A stretch of 32,923 nucleotides of DNA from Prevotella sp. Its GTDB lineage: Bacteria > Bacteroidota > Bacteroidia > Bacteroidales > Bacteroidaceae. A program made the position numbers and the translations under genes. Position 1 is the first letter of the stretch; each line of letters starts with the position of its first letter. Location of the stretch: the NCBI GenBank assembly GCA_017430675.1, contig JAFRMM010000197.1:1-32923 (forward strand), written 5' to 3'. The notes under the pieces were generated by a model. It had not been told where the DNA came from and searched no databases. It was given only the letters and a program-made list of their open reading frames with translations. Below, in pieces: positions 24,950-32,923 of this stretch.

Positions 24950-25397
24950 CTATTTCATTTGTACTTTCTTCATTTTGTCGCTGATGGCCAGTGTTTCCAG
25001 TGCAATAATCTTGCAGTTGATGGATCTGCCATTGGTCTTCACAAAGTCGGCAATCTCAGTGGGATCCCACAGACAGCCGGCATACTGTGCAGGCCAGTCT
25101 GGCTCGTTCTGGATGGAGATGGCATCAAGTTCCACGCCGTTCTCGCGCAGATACTGCACATAGTCTTCCAGATACTGTGCATAGTCGGGCCAGTTCTCTT
25201 GTTTCAGTTTGCCAGTGGTGCCGTCGTCGTTCTTGGATGTGGTTATAGGCAAACGAGGGGCTGCATACGAATCCGCCGAATCCCGTGATGCGCTGGTGAG
25301 TGGTCTGAGAGTCAAGGGTTAATGTGACTTCTTTTTGTGCCATGGTGCTTATTGCCACAAGGAATAAACCGATGCATACTATGAGTAATTTCTTCAT
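24950..25397 (-). pseudogene. Remnant of a secreted GH30 glycosidase (glucuronoxylanase-like)
   Basis: Frame one begins at 25397 with signal MKKLLIVCIGLFLVAISTMAQ, then the GH30 N-terminus EVTLTLDSQTTHQRITGFGG. Near 25225 it leaves the family pattern. The match resumes in another frame: KNDDGTTGKLKQENWPDYAQYLEDY, then ISIQNEPDW with the acid/base Glu of GH30, and WDPTEIADFV. About 100 residues of the barrel between the two parts are missing, and everything after SINCKIIALE is gone apart from a short tail ending at 24950. GH30 enzymes are about 400-550 aa. The N-E-P-D and WDP-EI context resembles subfamily 8 xylanases, which suggests that these uptake sets once served xylan. The promoter is still recognisable. 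Confidence 0.78.
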
Positions 25398-25425
25398 TTT
25401 TTGATTGTTTTTGATATTTTGTCCA

Positions 25426-25433
25426 CAAATATA
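25426..25433 (-). promoter_or_regulatory. Bacteroidota promoter of the GH30 remnant
   Basis: The minus strand reads TATATTTG, with TTG 20 nt upstream. It lies about 29 nt before the remnant's ATG, so a decayed gene retains an apparently sound promoter. Confidence 0.55.
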
Positions 25434-25511
25434 ATCAATTTCCGTGAATTATGCAACTTTTTTATTAACTTTCAGCCGTTATGAGAAAGGACACACTAAG
25501 AAACAAACAAG

Positions 25512-25540
25512 AATCCGCCCCGCGGGTAGCAGAGCGGATT
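25512..25540 (-). terminator. Shared hairpin, copy 3, behind dinD
   Basis: AATCCGC and GCGGATT arms as in the other copies, but the inner stem has diverged and pairs poorly. Flanking bases up to the dinD stop (25541-25566) match those behind the set B surface protein. Confidence 0.65.
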
Positions 25541-25560
25541 GTAAGAGATATAGGGCGGGA

Positions 25561-26394
25561 TTACTTGGGGTCTTCCAAAGATTTCTTATCTTCTTTGGCT
25601 AATCGGCGTTCCACCTTCTTGACATCCTCTTCTGCAGGAAGTTCCTCTGGAACGATTCCACGTTCCAGCATGATCTTTCGGACTGCAAGGTTATTGTCAA
25701 CATGTTCGTCGGTAATAGGCTCAACACCATATAGATCCTTTGTCTGCACATTCACATTTGTCATCTCAGCGGCAAAGTCCTTAGCCTTAATATTCACCGT
25801 CGGCAGGAAATCTGCAACAGGGCGCTTGTCTGGAACACCAAGTTTTTTCTTCAGTTCTCCTGTGCTGAGATTAAACAATGCCTGATCTCCTTTAGAACGG
25901 ATAATAGCAAAGCCTCTTCCGTCAACACCTCTCTCATAAAGGATACCGGACATCTTCTTCTCTGTCTGTTGCAGTTTTGCTCTAGCCTTAACCCGCTCTC
26001 TTTCGTTGATTCTTTGTTCAATAATTTCTGCTTTTCTTGTTTGAACAGCGAAGTAGGTCTGCGCAAAGGCTATTTGTTCCTTTTTCGGGTCTCCATTTTG
26101 CGCAATTAAGTAACAGGCATAGCGAGTCAGATAGTAGTCATCTATCTGACGTTCAGAGCCTTTTGCGCCTATTATCAATTTCCTGACATCAGGAAATTGA
26201 TCGGCAACTTTCTGCCCAGCATTTTTACATGCATCCTTCGCTTTTTCGATGACTTTTGTAAAGTTTTCTCACTTACTGTAGCCAAGTAAGACCTGCAGGT
26301 CTCTTGCACTCCAGCATTCCACACCCTCAATGTGCATGGCTACCTCCTCGAAACTGCCATACATCTTCTTGATCATTTCTTTTTTCATTGTCAT
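25561..26394 (-). pseudogene. dinD: dinD-like gene interrupted by one in-frame TGA
   Basis: A DinD/BRO-N family protein of 277 codons (E. coli DinD is about 274 aa). Read in a single frame from ATG 26394 or 26388, it begins MKKEMIKKMYGSFEEVAMHI and continues WSARDLQVLLGYSK. A TGA (26271-26269) follows, and then ENFTKVIEKAKDAC to the end. The family has Trp at that place (GYSKWENF), so TGG has become TGA. Everything else is in frame, including YYLTRYACYLIAQNGDPKK, QTYFAVQTRK and MLERGIVPEELP near the end. DinD inhibits RecA filament function in E. coli. No LexA-type box was identified. It may be a recent nonsense mutation, a sequence error, or a gene read through or restarted at 26178. Confidence 0.88.
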
Positions 26395-26423
26395 AGTATT
26401 ATATGTTATTCATATATCGTCTG

Positions 26424-26455
26424 CAAAGATAGGCATTATTTCCGAAACCACCAAA
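26424..26455 (-). promoter_or_regulatory. Bacteroidota promoter of dinD
   Basis: On the minus strand TTTG (26455-26452) is followed after 20 nt by TATCTTTG (26431-26424), close to consensus. The predicted leader is about 25 nt. Confidence 0.65.
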
Positions 26456-26484
26456 GAAATACGTGATTATTTCCACAGACAAAA

Positions 26485-26514
26485 AATCCGCCCCGCAGGG
26501 ATGCGGAGCGGATT
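26485..26514 (-). terminator. Terminator of set B, copy 4 of the shared hairpin
   Basis: A 13-bp stem (26485-26497 with 26502-26514, one mismatch), T-rich on the minus strand beyond it. It starts about 20 nt after the stop of the set B surface lipoprotein and also lies upstream of the dinD promoter. Confidence 0.82.
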
Positions 26515-26534
26515 GTAAAGATATAGGGCGGAAA

Positions 26535-28055
26535 TTACTTAGCCTTGAAGTGCCAGTAAGTAGCCTCACCCCAGTTGCCGAGGCCGGCGAAGTCGCCACC
26601 GTCGGGATAAACAAGACACATCTTGCTGCCTGTCATGTAGCAGACTTCGAACAAGGTCGGCATGTTACCACCGGAGTTGATCTCGTACGGGAATAGGATT
26701 GTACCGGCTGTCGTGGTTAGGTCAGCCACCTTCCACTCGTTTGCAACAGAGGTGTCAAACGAGAACGAACCGCTGTTGATGACAGAACCGTCGCCAGCAT
26801 GGCGGACGATAGTACCTTCTGCACTGAGCGTGAAGTATGCATCCATGCTCTCATCACCGTGGGCATTACCGTCGTTAGTGTGCTGGAGTTGCTGCATGAA
26901 ACCGTTGCCAGAACCAGCCTCGGTCTCTGATTCGTCAACAACGCCCCACCACTGGCCAGCGTGGTCTTTGCCGACTTCTGCGCCAGAACCGCCGCAATAA
27001 CCCATGTTACCCCATACGGTATGTTCGCCGTCGTAGTCCCATGTCCAGTCCTTGGAAGCAGTATCATAGCCGCCGGTAGCCATACCTTCAATATCGGTGT
27101 TGCTGCAGAAGTGCCAGAAGGTAGCCTCACCCCAGTTACCTAGTTCGCCATAAGCGCCGCCATCGGGATATACGAGTGTCATCTTCTCAGGTGTCAGATA
27201 GACAATCTCATACTCGCCGGGAACATTACCGCCAGAGTTGATCTCGTAGGGCCACAGGATAGCAGTGGTCTTCAGGAGACCCTTTCTCCACTCAGCGTCC
27301 AGATTAAACTCATCCACTGAGTAAGGAGCCTGGCGGATAATCTCTCCGTTGGCATCATAAGTCGTGGCCACACCCTCATCGTTGAAAGTCATATACGAGT
27401 TATCGACGTCACCATCACCATGGTAGTTGCCGTCGTGAGTGTGCTGGAGTTGCTGCATGAAGCCGTTGCCAGAACCAGCCTCGGTCTCAGACTCAGCGAC
27501 GACGCCCCACCACTGGCCATTTCCATACGTACCGACATCAGTACCAGAGCCACCGCAATAGCCCATGTTACCCCATACGATACCATTATTGTCAAGTGTG
27601 TTATCCCACTTCCAAATTTTAGTTCCGTACGCATTGCTGGCCAGATAGCGGACACTCATATCCAGGTCTGTCTGCACAAAGACTGTGTAAGTCTTCGAAA
27701 TGGCAGTCTCAGAGTTGTCAGAGTTGATGGTGCGGATATAGAACGTTTGGTTAGGATCGGCACCGCGTGCGGGCTTAATGCTGAATGAACCAGTAAAGCC
27801 ATAGGCCAACTTGTTCTCAGAACCGTCGCTAAGGTAGTTATACACCGTCACCATCATTGCAGGATTGGTCGTATAGGTAAAGTAATTACCATCCGCAGCA
27901 GGATTGCCATTTTCGTCAGTCTGAGTGATGGTGATACAATTCTCCAGAGCGCTGGCTTCCACTGATACGGGATCAAAGTCTTTTTCACTCTGACTCGGGT
28001 CGCAGGCAGTGAAGAGTCCCACCGCTGCCATCAGGAAAAATATTGATTTTTTCAT
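26535..28055 (-). CDS. Surface glycan-binding lipoprotein with duplicated module (set B)
   Basis: A 506-aa lipoprotein (signal to Cys18, FTAC) and paralogue of the set A protein. The N-terminal part (about 30-130) shares PARG-DPNQT. The two modules (about 148-316 and 337-506) each carry WGNMGYCGG, QWWGVV-ESETEAGSGNGFMQQLQHT-DG, PYEINSGGN-P, YPDGG and LGNWGEAT-WHF. Here both modules keep the full ETEAGSGNGF loop. Cys in the CYPDGG segment of set A is Val here (VYPDGG). It starts 21 nt after the SusD B stop, so it is the third gene of the operon. Confidence 0.82.
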   Translation of the reverse strand: MKKSIFFLMAAVGLFTACDPSQSEKDFDPVSVEASALENCITITQTDENGNPAADGNYFTYTTNPAMMVTVYNYLSDGSENKLAYGFTGSFSIKPARGADPNQTFYIRTINSDNSETAISKTYTVFVQTDLDMSVRYLASNAYGTKIWKWDNTLDNNGIVWGNMGYCGGSGTDVGTYGNGQWWGVVAESETEAGSGNGFMQQLQHTHDGNYHGDGDVDNSYMTFNDEGVATTYDANGEIIRQAPYSVDEFNLDAEWRKGLLKTTAILWPYEINSGGNVPGEYEIVYLTPEKMTLVYPDGGAYGELGNWGEATFWHFCSNTDIEGMATGGYDTASKDWTWDYDGEHTVWGNMGYCGGSGAEVGKDHAGQWWGVVDESETEAGSGNGFMQQLQHTNDGNAHGDESMDAYFTLSAEGTIVRHAGDGSVINSGSFSFDTSVANEWKVADLTTTAGTILFPYEINSGGNMPTLFEVCYMTGSKMCLVYPDGGDFAGLGNWGEATYWHFKAK

Positions 28056-28076
28056 GTCTTTATTTCATTTATAGGA

Positions 28077-29936
28077 TTAATATACAGGTGTACCTGACAT
28101 CTGGGCGTCGCTAACGGTGCTTCCCCAGCCGGCATTCTGCTTCAGCACGGCCTCATCACCGGCCAGTTCAATCTGAGAGGTAGGAATCTGGAGGAATCCG
28201 TCGGTCTCTGCATAACGCTGTGCCCAAGAAGAGGTGCCATGATGCATGGTCGTCCATCGACCCATATAGTTCACGCGTGAACCATTCTGCTTCTCCAGGG
28301 CTACGGCAGCCTCACAACTCTGACCACCGTCCTTACCCGACCAGCGGCGTAAGTCGTTGAAACGAACGCCTTCAAAAGCCAGTTCGAAACGACGCTCTGC
28401 CTTGATGTTGGCCCAAGAATAGGTGGTCTCAGGGAGACCGACACGGGCGCGTACCTTATTCATCTGGGTAGCGTCGCCAGTGAGTTCAGAGTGCATCAGC
28501 ATCACGTCGGCAAGACGAATCAGCGTCACGTCGCAGAAATGAGAGCCTTGCATGCAGTTGCCGTTCTTCGGACCTGCGTAGTTCTCCAGGTCAGCCACGT
28601 CCCACCAGGTGTAGGGACCAGCACCAGTGTAATTATCCCAATTGGCCTTCATGGTCGTAACAGGCATCAGTTTCTTGTTATAATAGCCGGCATCCTCAGT
28701 ACATGTCGTTGTAAACACGAAGTGATTTAACTCGTTGGGAGCATCACAGATAGAAGCCAACTTACGAGGGTCGCTATCAGCCCACTCATCCCAAAGCGTA
28801 GCCTGAACGGTACCCTGTCCCCAACCCTGTCCGAACGGGAAGGTGTTGGAGTGACCATTGTAATAAGTCTTACCGGTGACGGGATTTGTCTCGCCAGCAG
28901 CATCATCATCGCAGCGAAGACCGCTATAGAGTGATAACTGGTTGCAGTAACCCATACCCGTGGTACCATTCCAAGACTGGCAGTTCATGAACTGGATCTG
29001 GAAAATCTGCTCCTCATTGCCATTGCCAGCAAAATACTTGCCATCGGCAACTAAGTCGGCAACATAGGGATAATCCGGAGCCGTGAACTCATTGGTATAT
29101 TGCCACAACTGGCGATAGTCGCCAACTAGGCTGTAGCCACCATTGTTGATGACATCCTCAAGGGCGCTGACCACCTGAGCCTTCGTCAGTTCCTGCTCAC
29201 CCTCATCGGTGATAATGGTCACAGGCGACAGACTGGCAGAAGCCAACTCACCAGCCTTCTTATAGAAGCCCTGGTAGAACATATAGACGCGGGCCAGAAG
29301 CGCCTCAGCGGCATACTTCGTAGCATGACCGTCGCCCTGTGTCTTCTGTGTCATCAGCGAAGCGGCCTGAACCAGATCACCCATAATATGCGGATAAATC
29401 ACTGTCTCGGCATCCTGCTGAGGGCATGGTGAGGGAACGCCTCCCTGCCAGTAAGCAGGAATGTCGCCAAACATCTGAGTTCCCCAGAAAAGATAGAGTG
29501 CACGCATGAACAGGGTTTCGCCCAGCAACTGGTTACGCTCTGTCTGATCCTTCCATTCCACATTGTCAATGTAATATATGATGGAACTTGAACGGGCCAG
29601 TCCTTCATAGACATGCTTCCAAGCATTCTGATAGAGGTTTTCATTGTTTGTCGTAATATGACCAACAGCATGTGCCTCTGTGTCACCATTACCACCGGCA
29701 CCATTAGTATCGTCGGACATCAGATTCCAAACAAAATAGGGAGTTTCCAACGGTGTAGATACAAAACCGTTGAGCACCGAATAGACACCATTCAACTCGC
29801 TGACAACATCGTCTGATGAGCCAGGGAAGTTGGTGCTGTCCTGCTTGGTATAATTGATTGAGTCGAGTTGATCCTCACAAGCGGTAAAGCCAATTGCGAG
29901 TGATACAGCCACGACCATGGTTAAAATCTTTTTCAT
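28077..29936 (-). CDS. SusD/RagB-family glycan-binding lipoprotein (set B)
   Basis: A 619-aa lipoprotein (signal MKKILTMVVAVSLAIGFTAC, Cys20) that pairs with the SusC B transporter at the outer membrane. It has the family segments RNQLLGETLFMRALYLFWGTQ, GHATKYAAEALLARVYMFYQ, LIRLADVMLMHSELTG, RARVGLPETTYSW and ERRFELAFEGVRFNDLRRW. It is close to the set A SusD over its whole length but differs in loops, for example an added DDDAAGETNPVTGKTYY segment near residue 340. It lies 33 nt downstream of susC B. Confidence 0.95.
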   Translation of the reverse strand: MKKILTMVVAVSLAIGFTACEDQLDSINYTKQDSTNFPGSSDDVVSELNGVYSVLNGFVSTPLETPYFVWNLMSDDTNGAGGNGDTEAHAVGHITTNNENLYQNAWKHVYEGLARSSSIIYYIDNVEWKDQTERNQLLGETLFMRALYLFWGTQMFGDIPAYWQGGVPSPCPQQDAETVIYPHIMGDLVQAASLMTQKTQGDGHATKYAAEALLARVYMFYQGFYKKAGELASASLSPVTIITDEGEQELTKAQVVSALEDVINNGGYSLVGDYRQLWQYTNEFTAPDYPYVADLVADGKYFAGNGNEEQIFQIQFMNCQSWNGTTGMGYCNQLSLYSGLRCDDDAAGETNPVTGKTYYNGHSNTFPFGQGWGQGTVQATLWDEWADSDPRKLASICDAPNELNHFVFTTTCTEDAGYYNKKLMPVTTMKANWDNYTGAGPYTWWDVADLENYAGPKNGNCMQGSHFCDVTLIRLADVMLMHSELTGDATQMNKVRARVGLPETTYSWANIKAERRFELAFEGVRFNDLRRWSGKDGGQSCEAAVALEKQNGSRVNYMGRWTTMHHGTSSWAQRYAETDGFLQIPTSQIELAGDEAVLKQNAGWGSTVSDAQMSGTPVY

Positions 29937-29969
29937 ATTCTTTCTTCTAAAAATATTGTTGTGATTACT

Positions 29970-32923
29970 TTAGAACTTAATGTTGACGCCAACGAGGTAT
30001 GTGCGTGAGGTAGGATAGAGACCTACGTCGATACCGCGTTCCCAAGAGTTATTACCGCCAGATGAACCGATTTCAGGATCGACACCCGTGTAACCAGTGA
30101 AGGTGTAGAGGTTTTGAGCCTGCACATAGAGGCGGAGTTGCTGGAACGGACTTCCCTTCCAAAGTTTGTTGAAGTCGTAACCCAGCGTGATGTTCTGGAT
30201 ACGGAAGAAGTCTGCATCCTGCATATAGCGGGTAGATACCCACTGGTTGTTGTCACCAGCCAGGATCAGGCGGGGCTGCGTGTTGCTGGTGCCCTCACCG
30301 TGCCAGCGCTCAAAGATATCCTGTGTGAAGTTGTCATAAGGATTGGCGAGTTGGGCGGTACGATAGTACTGCATCACTTGCATGCCGAACTGACCACTAC
30401 CTGTGACGGAGAAGTCCAGTCCCTTCCAGTCGAAGCCCAGGGTCGCACCGAGGGTGAAGTCGGGATGCGGGTTTCCTATCTCATGACGGTCGAGGTCGTA
30501 GTTGATGACACCGTCACTATCCCAGTCGGTCCAAATCATATCACCAGGCTGTGCATCGTCGCGGACGGCCTTACCGGCTGCGCGGGCAGCGTCGATCTGG
30601 GCCTGGCTCTGCCAGATGCCCTCGTAGTCCATGCCATAGAAGTAGGCAATGGGATGACCCACCTCCACGCGAGACACGTAGGAAGAATTCTCGAAGAGCG
30701 CTTTGTCCCGACCGTTGATCAAACCCTGCTCGTTGGCAATACGCGTCACCTTGTTCTTGTTGGTTGCAAAGTTCAGGTTAGCACGGTAGTTGAAGTCCTT
30801 GCCAATCTTGTCGTTCCAAGAGAGCGCAATCTCAATACCAGTATTCTCGATGTCACCACCATTGATATAAGGTGCATTGGTACCCATAACCAATTCAATA
30901 GGCGCCTGGATCAGCCAGTCCTTCGTGGTCTTCTTATACCAGTCGAAGTTCAAGCCGAGACGGCCACCGATGAAGCGGGCATCCAGACCGATGTTCAACT
31001 GCTCGGAGGTCTCCCAAGTGATGTCTTCGTTAGGAACGATATCAGCGTATGCACCCGGGCTGTAGTTGGTCTGCGACAGTGTCTGTGCCATCGAACTACC
31101 GAACTTGTAGGCGAAGTCGGCATATGATGTCGGAGAGTAACTGATCGTTGCCAAATACTGGAAGTTGGGAATCTGACAGTTACCGTTCTGTCCCCAAGAA
31201 GCACGAATCTTCAAATAGTCCATCCAACTGCGTGTAGCCTCCATGAATTTTTCACTGGTAATCACCCAACCTGCGGATACTGAGGGGAAGTAGCCCCAGC
31301 GGTGCCCGCGGGCGAAGTTAGAACTACCATCGGCACGCATGGTGAAGGTAGCCATGTACTTCTCATCGTAGTTCCAGTTCACACGGCCAAAGAATGAGGC
31401 CAGCGAACTGTCGCCCCAAGGTGCGCCGCTAAATGAAGAGATCTGACTGGCAGAGAAATTGCTGGGCCAAGCATAGATGGGATTATGCACCATGGACTTC
31501 TCACTGCCCTCGTTAGCCTGAACACCGACGGAAACACTCTGTCCCCAATCCGTCCTCTCGAACGACTGACCAATCATCACGTCGAATGCATTCTTACCAA
31601 TCATCGGGAGTGTGTAACTCAGTGTGTTATCAACTGAGAAACTGCCACCATCACTTGCACTTTGGCTTACAGTATAAGCACCAGATGATGAAGACTGGTT
31701 CTGAGAGAACGGTCTGCCATAACCACGAGAGGTGTTTGAACTGTAACCAGTATTGAATGATCCGCGATAACGCAAACCCTTGATCGGCTCAATAATCCAG
31801 AAGAAGGTTGCACCAACACCGAAGTTACGCTCTTTTGTCGTCGAGTTGAACTGACCGTTCAACAAGCCCTGAAGCGGGTTAGACCACATCTGACCGCTAT
31901 AGCCACTGGAATTCTCGGCGAAACTCGTCAGATTACCGTTGGCATCGTATGGCTCCACCAGCGGAGAAGCAATATAAACGGGCTGGATAGAGTTCCAGTA
32001 GCCAGTACCTTCCTCAAGACCACTGCGACTGTTATACCAATATGAGATATTTTCACCAATGGTGATGATATTATGATCCTTGCCTTTCAACAGTACATGT
32101 TCTGAGTTGATACGGCCACCATAGCGTTTGTACTTCGGTGCCACATCACCGCCGAAAGTTCCTTCATTGGAAGTGTAGTTCAGACCCATGGCAAACTTCG
32201 AACGCTCGTTACCGCCAGTCAGGCTGAACGAATGGTTGAACTGCATGGCGTTCTCGTTGCGATATACATCAAACCAGTCAGTACCTTCCCAGCCCTGGTT
32301 CACCTTGTCCAGAGTAGATTGTGGAACGATGGAGCCCCAGTTTACAGCACTACCAGTGGTGTTGTACTGCAACTCGTTGATGATCTGCATATACTGCTGG
32401 GCATTCAGCGTAGCGGGACGCTTGGCAGGATTGCTCCAACCCACATAGCCGTCGTAACTGGCCTGGATCTTACCTTCCTTACCCTGCTTGGTGGTCACGA
32501 GGATCACACCGTTAGCAGCACGTGCACCGTAGATGGCTGCAGAAGCAGCGTCCTTCAGCACGTCAATCGACTCGATGTCGGCGGGGTTCAGTCCGTTCAG
32601 ACCATCGTCAGCCGTACCACTGGAGATACCGTCGATAACGAGCAGCGGAGATGAGGTGCCCATGGTGCCGACACCACGGATGTTCACCTTAAAGCCCTTT
32701 CCTGGCTGGGCCGAAGTCTGCGTGATGTTTACACCGGGGGTGCTGGCCTGCATGGCGGTCAGGGCGTTGGTCGTGTTCATCTTGGCGATGTCCTCGCCCT
32801 TCACCTGAACAGTAGCACCAGTCACCAGTTTCTTCTTCTGGGTACCGTAACCTACGACCACCACTTCCTCCAGGACGGCATTGTCGTCCTTCATCGTGAT
32901 GTTGAAGTTGTCCTGATTGCCGA
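29970..32923 (-). CDS. SusC/RagA-family TonB-dependent transporter (set B), 5' end outside window
   Basis: A partial gene: the frame is open to the right edge, so the signal peptide and most of the CarboxypepD_reg-like domain are missing. Visible parts are the end of that domain (NQDNFNITMKDDNAV), the linker LEEVVVVGYGTQKK, the plug (VIDGISSG, IESIDVLKDAASAAIYGARA, NGVILVTTK) and the whole barrel to the terminal GVNIKF. It aligns with SusC A along its length. The first 127 bp seen (32797-32923) are identical to 16789-16915 in inverted orientation, then similarity drops in patches. Met 32894 is internal and not the start. Confidence 0.94.
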   Translation of the reverse strand, partial: GNQDNFNITMKDDNAVLEEVVVVGYGTQKKKLVTGATVQVKGEDIAKMNTTNALTAMQASTPGVNITQTSAQPGKGFKVNIRGVGTMGTSSPLLVIDGISSGTADDGLNGLNPADIESIDVLKDAASAAIYGARAANGVILVTTKQGKEGKIQASYDGYVGWSNPAKRPATLNAQQYMQIINELQYNTTGSAVNWGSIVPQSTLDKVNQGWEGTDWFDVYRNENAMQFNHSFSLTGGNERSKFAMGLNYTSNEGTFGGDVAPKYKRYGGRINSEHVLLKGKDHNIITIGENISYWYNSRSGLEEGTGYWNSIQPVYIASPLVEPYDANGNLTSFAENSSGYSGQMWSNPLQGLLNGQFNSTTKERNFGVGATFFWIIEPIKGLRYRGSFNTGYSSNTSRGYGRPFSQNQSSSSGAYTVSQSASDGGSFSVDNTLSYTLPMIGKNAFDVMIGQSFERTDWGQSVSVGVQANEGSEKSMVHNPIYAWPSNFSASQISSFSGAPWGDSSLASFFGRVNWNYDEKYMATFTMRADGSSNFARGHRWGYFPSVSAGWVITSEKFMEATRSWMDYLKIRASWGQNGNCQIPNFQYLATISYSPTSYADFAYKFGSSMAQTLSQTNYSPGAYADIVPNEDITWETSEQLNIGLDARFIGGRLGLNFDWYKKTTKDWLIQAPIELVMGTNAPYINGGDIENTGIEIALSWNDKIGKDFNYRANLNFATNKNKVTRIANEQGLINGRDKALFENSSYVSRVEVGHPIAYFYGMDYEGIWQSQAQIDAARAAGKAVRDDAQPGDMIWTDWDSDGVINYDLDRHEIGNPHPDFTLGATLGFDWKGLDFSVTGSGQFGMQVMQYYRTAQLANPYDNFTQDIFERWHGEGTSNTQPRLILAGDNNQWVSTRYMQDADFFRIQNITLGYDFNKLWKGSPFQQLRLYVQAQNLYTFTGYTGVDPEIGSSGGNNSWERGIDVGLYPTSRTYLVGVNIKF
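32797..32923 (-). repeat. 127-bp inverted identical tract shared by the two susC genes
   Basis: Reverse complement of 16789-16915 without a mismatch up to the window edge. The next bases continue with single changes (14 identical, then 31 identical). It covers the end of the regulatory domain and the SusC linker. The repeat may extend further right. Confidence 0.9.

Noticed and set aside
25125..25397. A 90-aa secreted protein as an intact small gene
   Set aside because: It is the 5' part of the GH30 remnant running out of frame after GFGGFVCSPSFAYNH; the rest of the family match is in another frame.
25561..26178. A 205-aa stand-alone gene
   Set aside because: It is the C-terminal three quarters of DinD; the N-terminus lies in the same frame upstream of a single TGA.
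23178..26534. Insertion sequence or integrase-borne element
   Set aside because: Despite repeats and decayed genes, no transposase, integrase or relaxase frame is present, and I could not identify target-site duplications.

Overview
The window reads as chromosome of a Bacteroidota bacterium, most likely Prevotellaceae (Prevotella/Segatella type). Evidence: promoters of the TTTG-N19-20-TAnnTTTG class, SusC/SusD outer-membrane pairs, many short-signal lipoproteins, a NigD-like lipoprotein, rpmH divergent from efp, and a PASTA-rluD-ddl-acyltransferase string. Family names come from motif recognition, not from database searches.

Layout. 55-4687 (+): acetate kinase followed at 11 nt by two CotH-type lipoproteins, the first with degenerate kinase motifs. 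A perfect 16-bp hairpin terminator separates them from the converging 2-keto-3-deoxygluconate kinase. 4727-8619 (-): kdgK, an LpxH-like hydrolase, a DUF59/SufT-like protein, then a two-gene unit (281-aa secreted protein and a carboxypeptidase-regulatory-domain protein). 8784-11130 (-): efp, a GT2 glycosyltransferase with a TTG start, and radC. 11304-16082 (+): rpmH, then PASTA protein, RluD, Ddl, acyltransferase and NigD-like lipoprotein, joined by stop/start overlaps or short gaps.

16083-32923 is the accessory part. Two paralogous glycan-uptake sets (susC, susD, surface-binding lipoprotein) face each other: set A on + (16494-23177) and set B on - (26535 to beyond the right edge). The two susC genes share a 127-bp identical tract in opposite orientation. 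Between the sets lies a 3.4-kb island with one intact AAA-type ATPase gene, a GH30 xylanase-like remnant, a dinD gene broken by one TGA, a large nested inverted-repeat element, and four copies of one terminator hairpin placed in the same sense behind four different genes. The ATPase promoter sits inside a perfect 15-bp inverted repeat and is followed by three 20-bp tandem repeats in the 5' UTR.

How it fits together. The left half is housekeeping: acetate production, KDG use, lipid A and phospholipid synthesis, peptidoglycan precursor synthesis, translation. The right half is polysaccharide capture: SusC/SusD and two double-module surface lipoproteins per cell type. The GH30 remnant hints at xylan, but no intact glycosidase or sensor-regulator is present. 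The most unusual structures are the nested inverted repeat at 23242-23618, the ATPase promoter architecture, and the convergent duplicated uptake sets.
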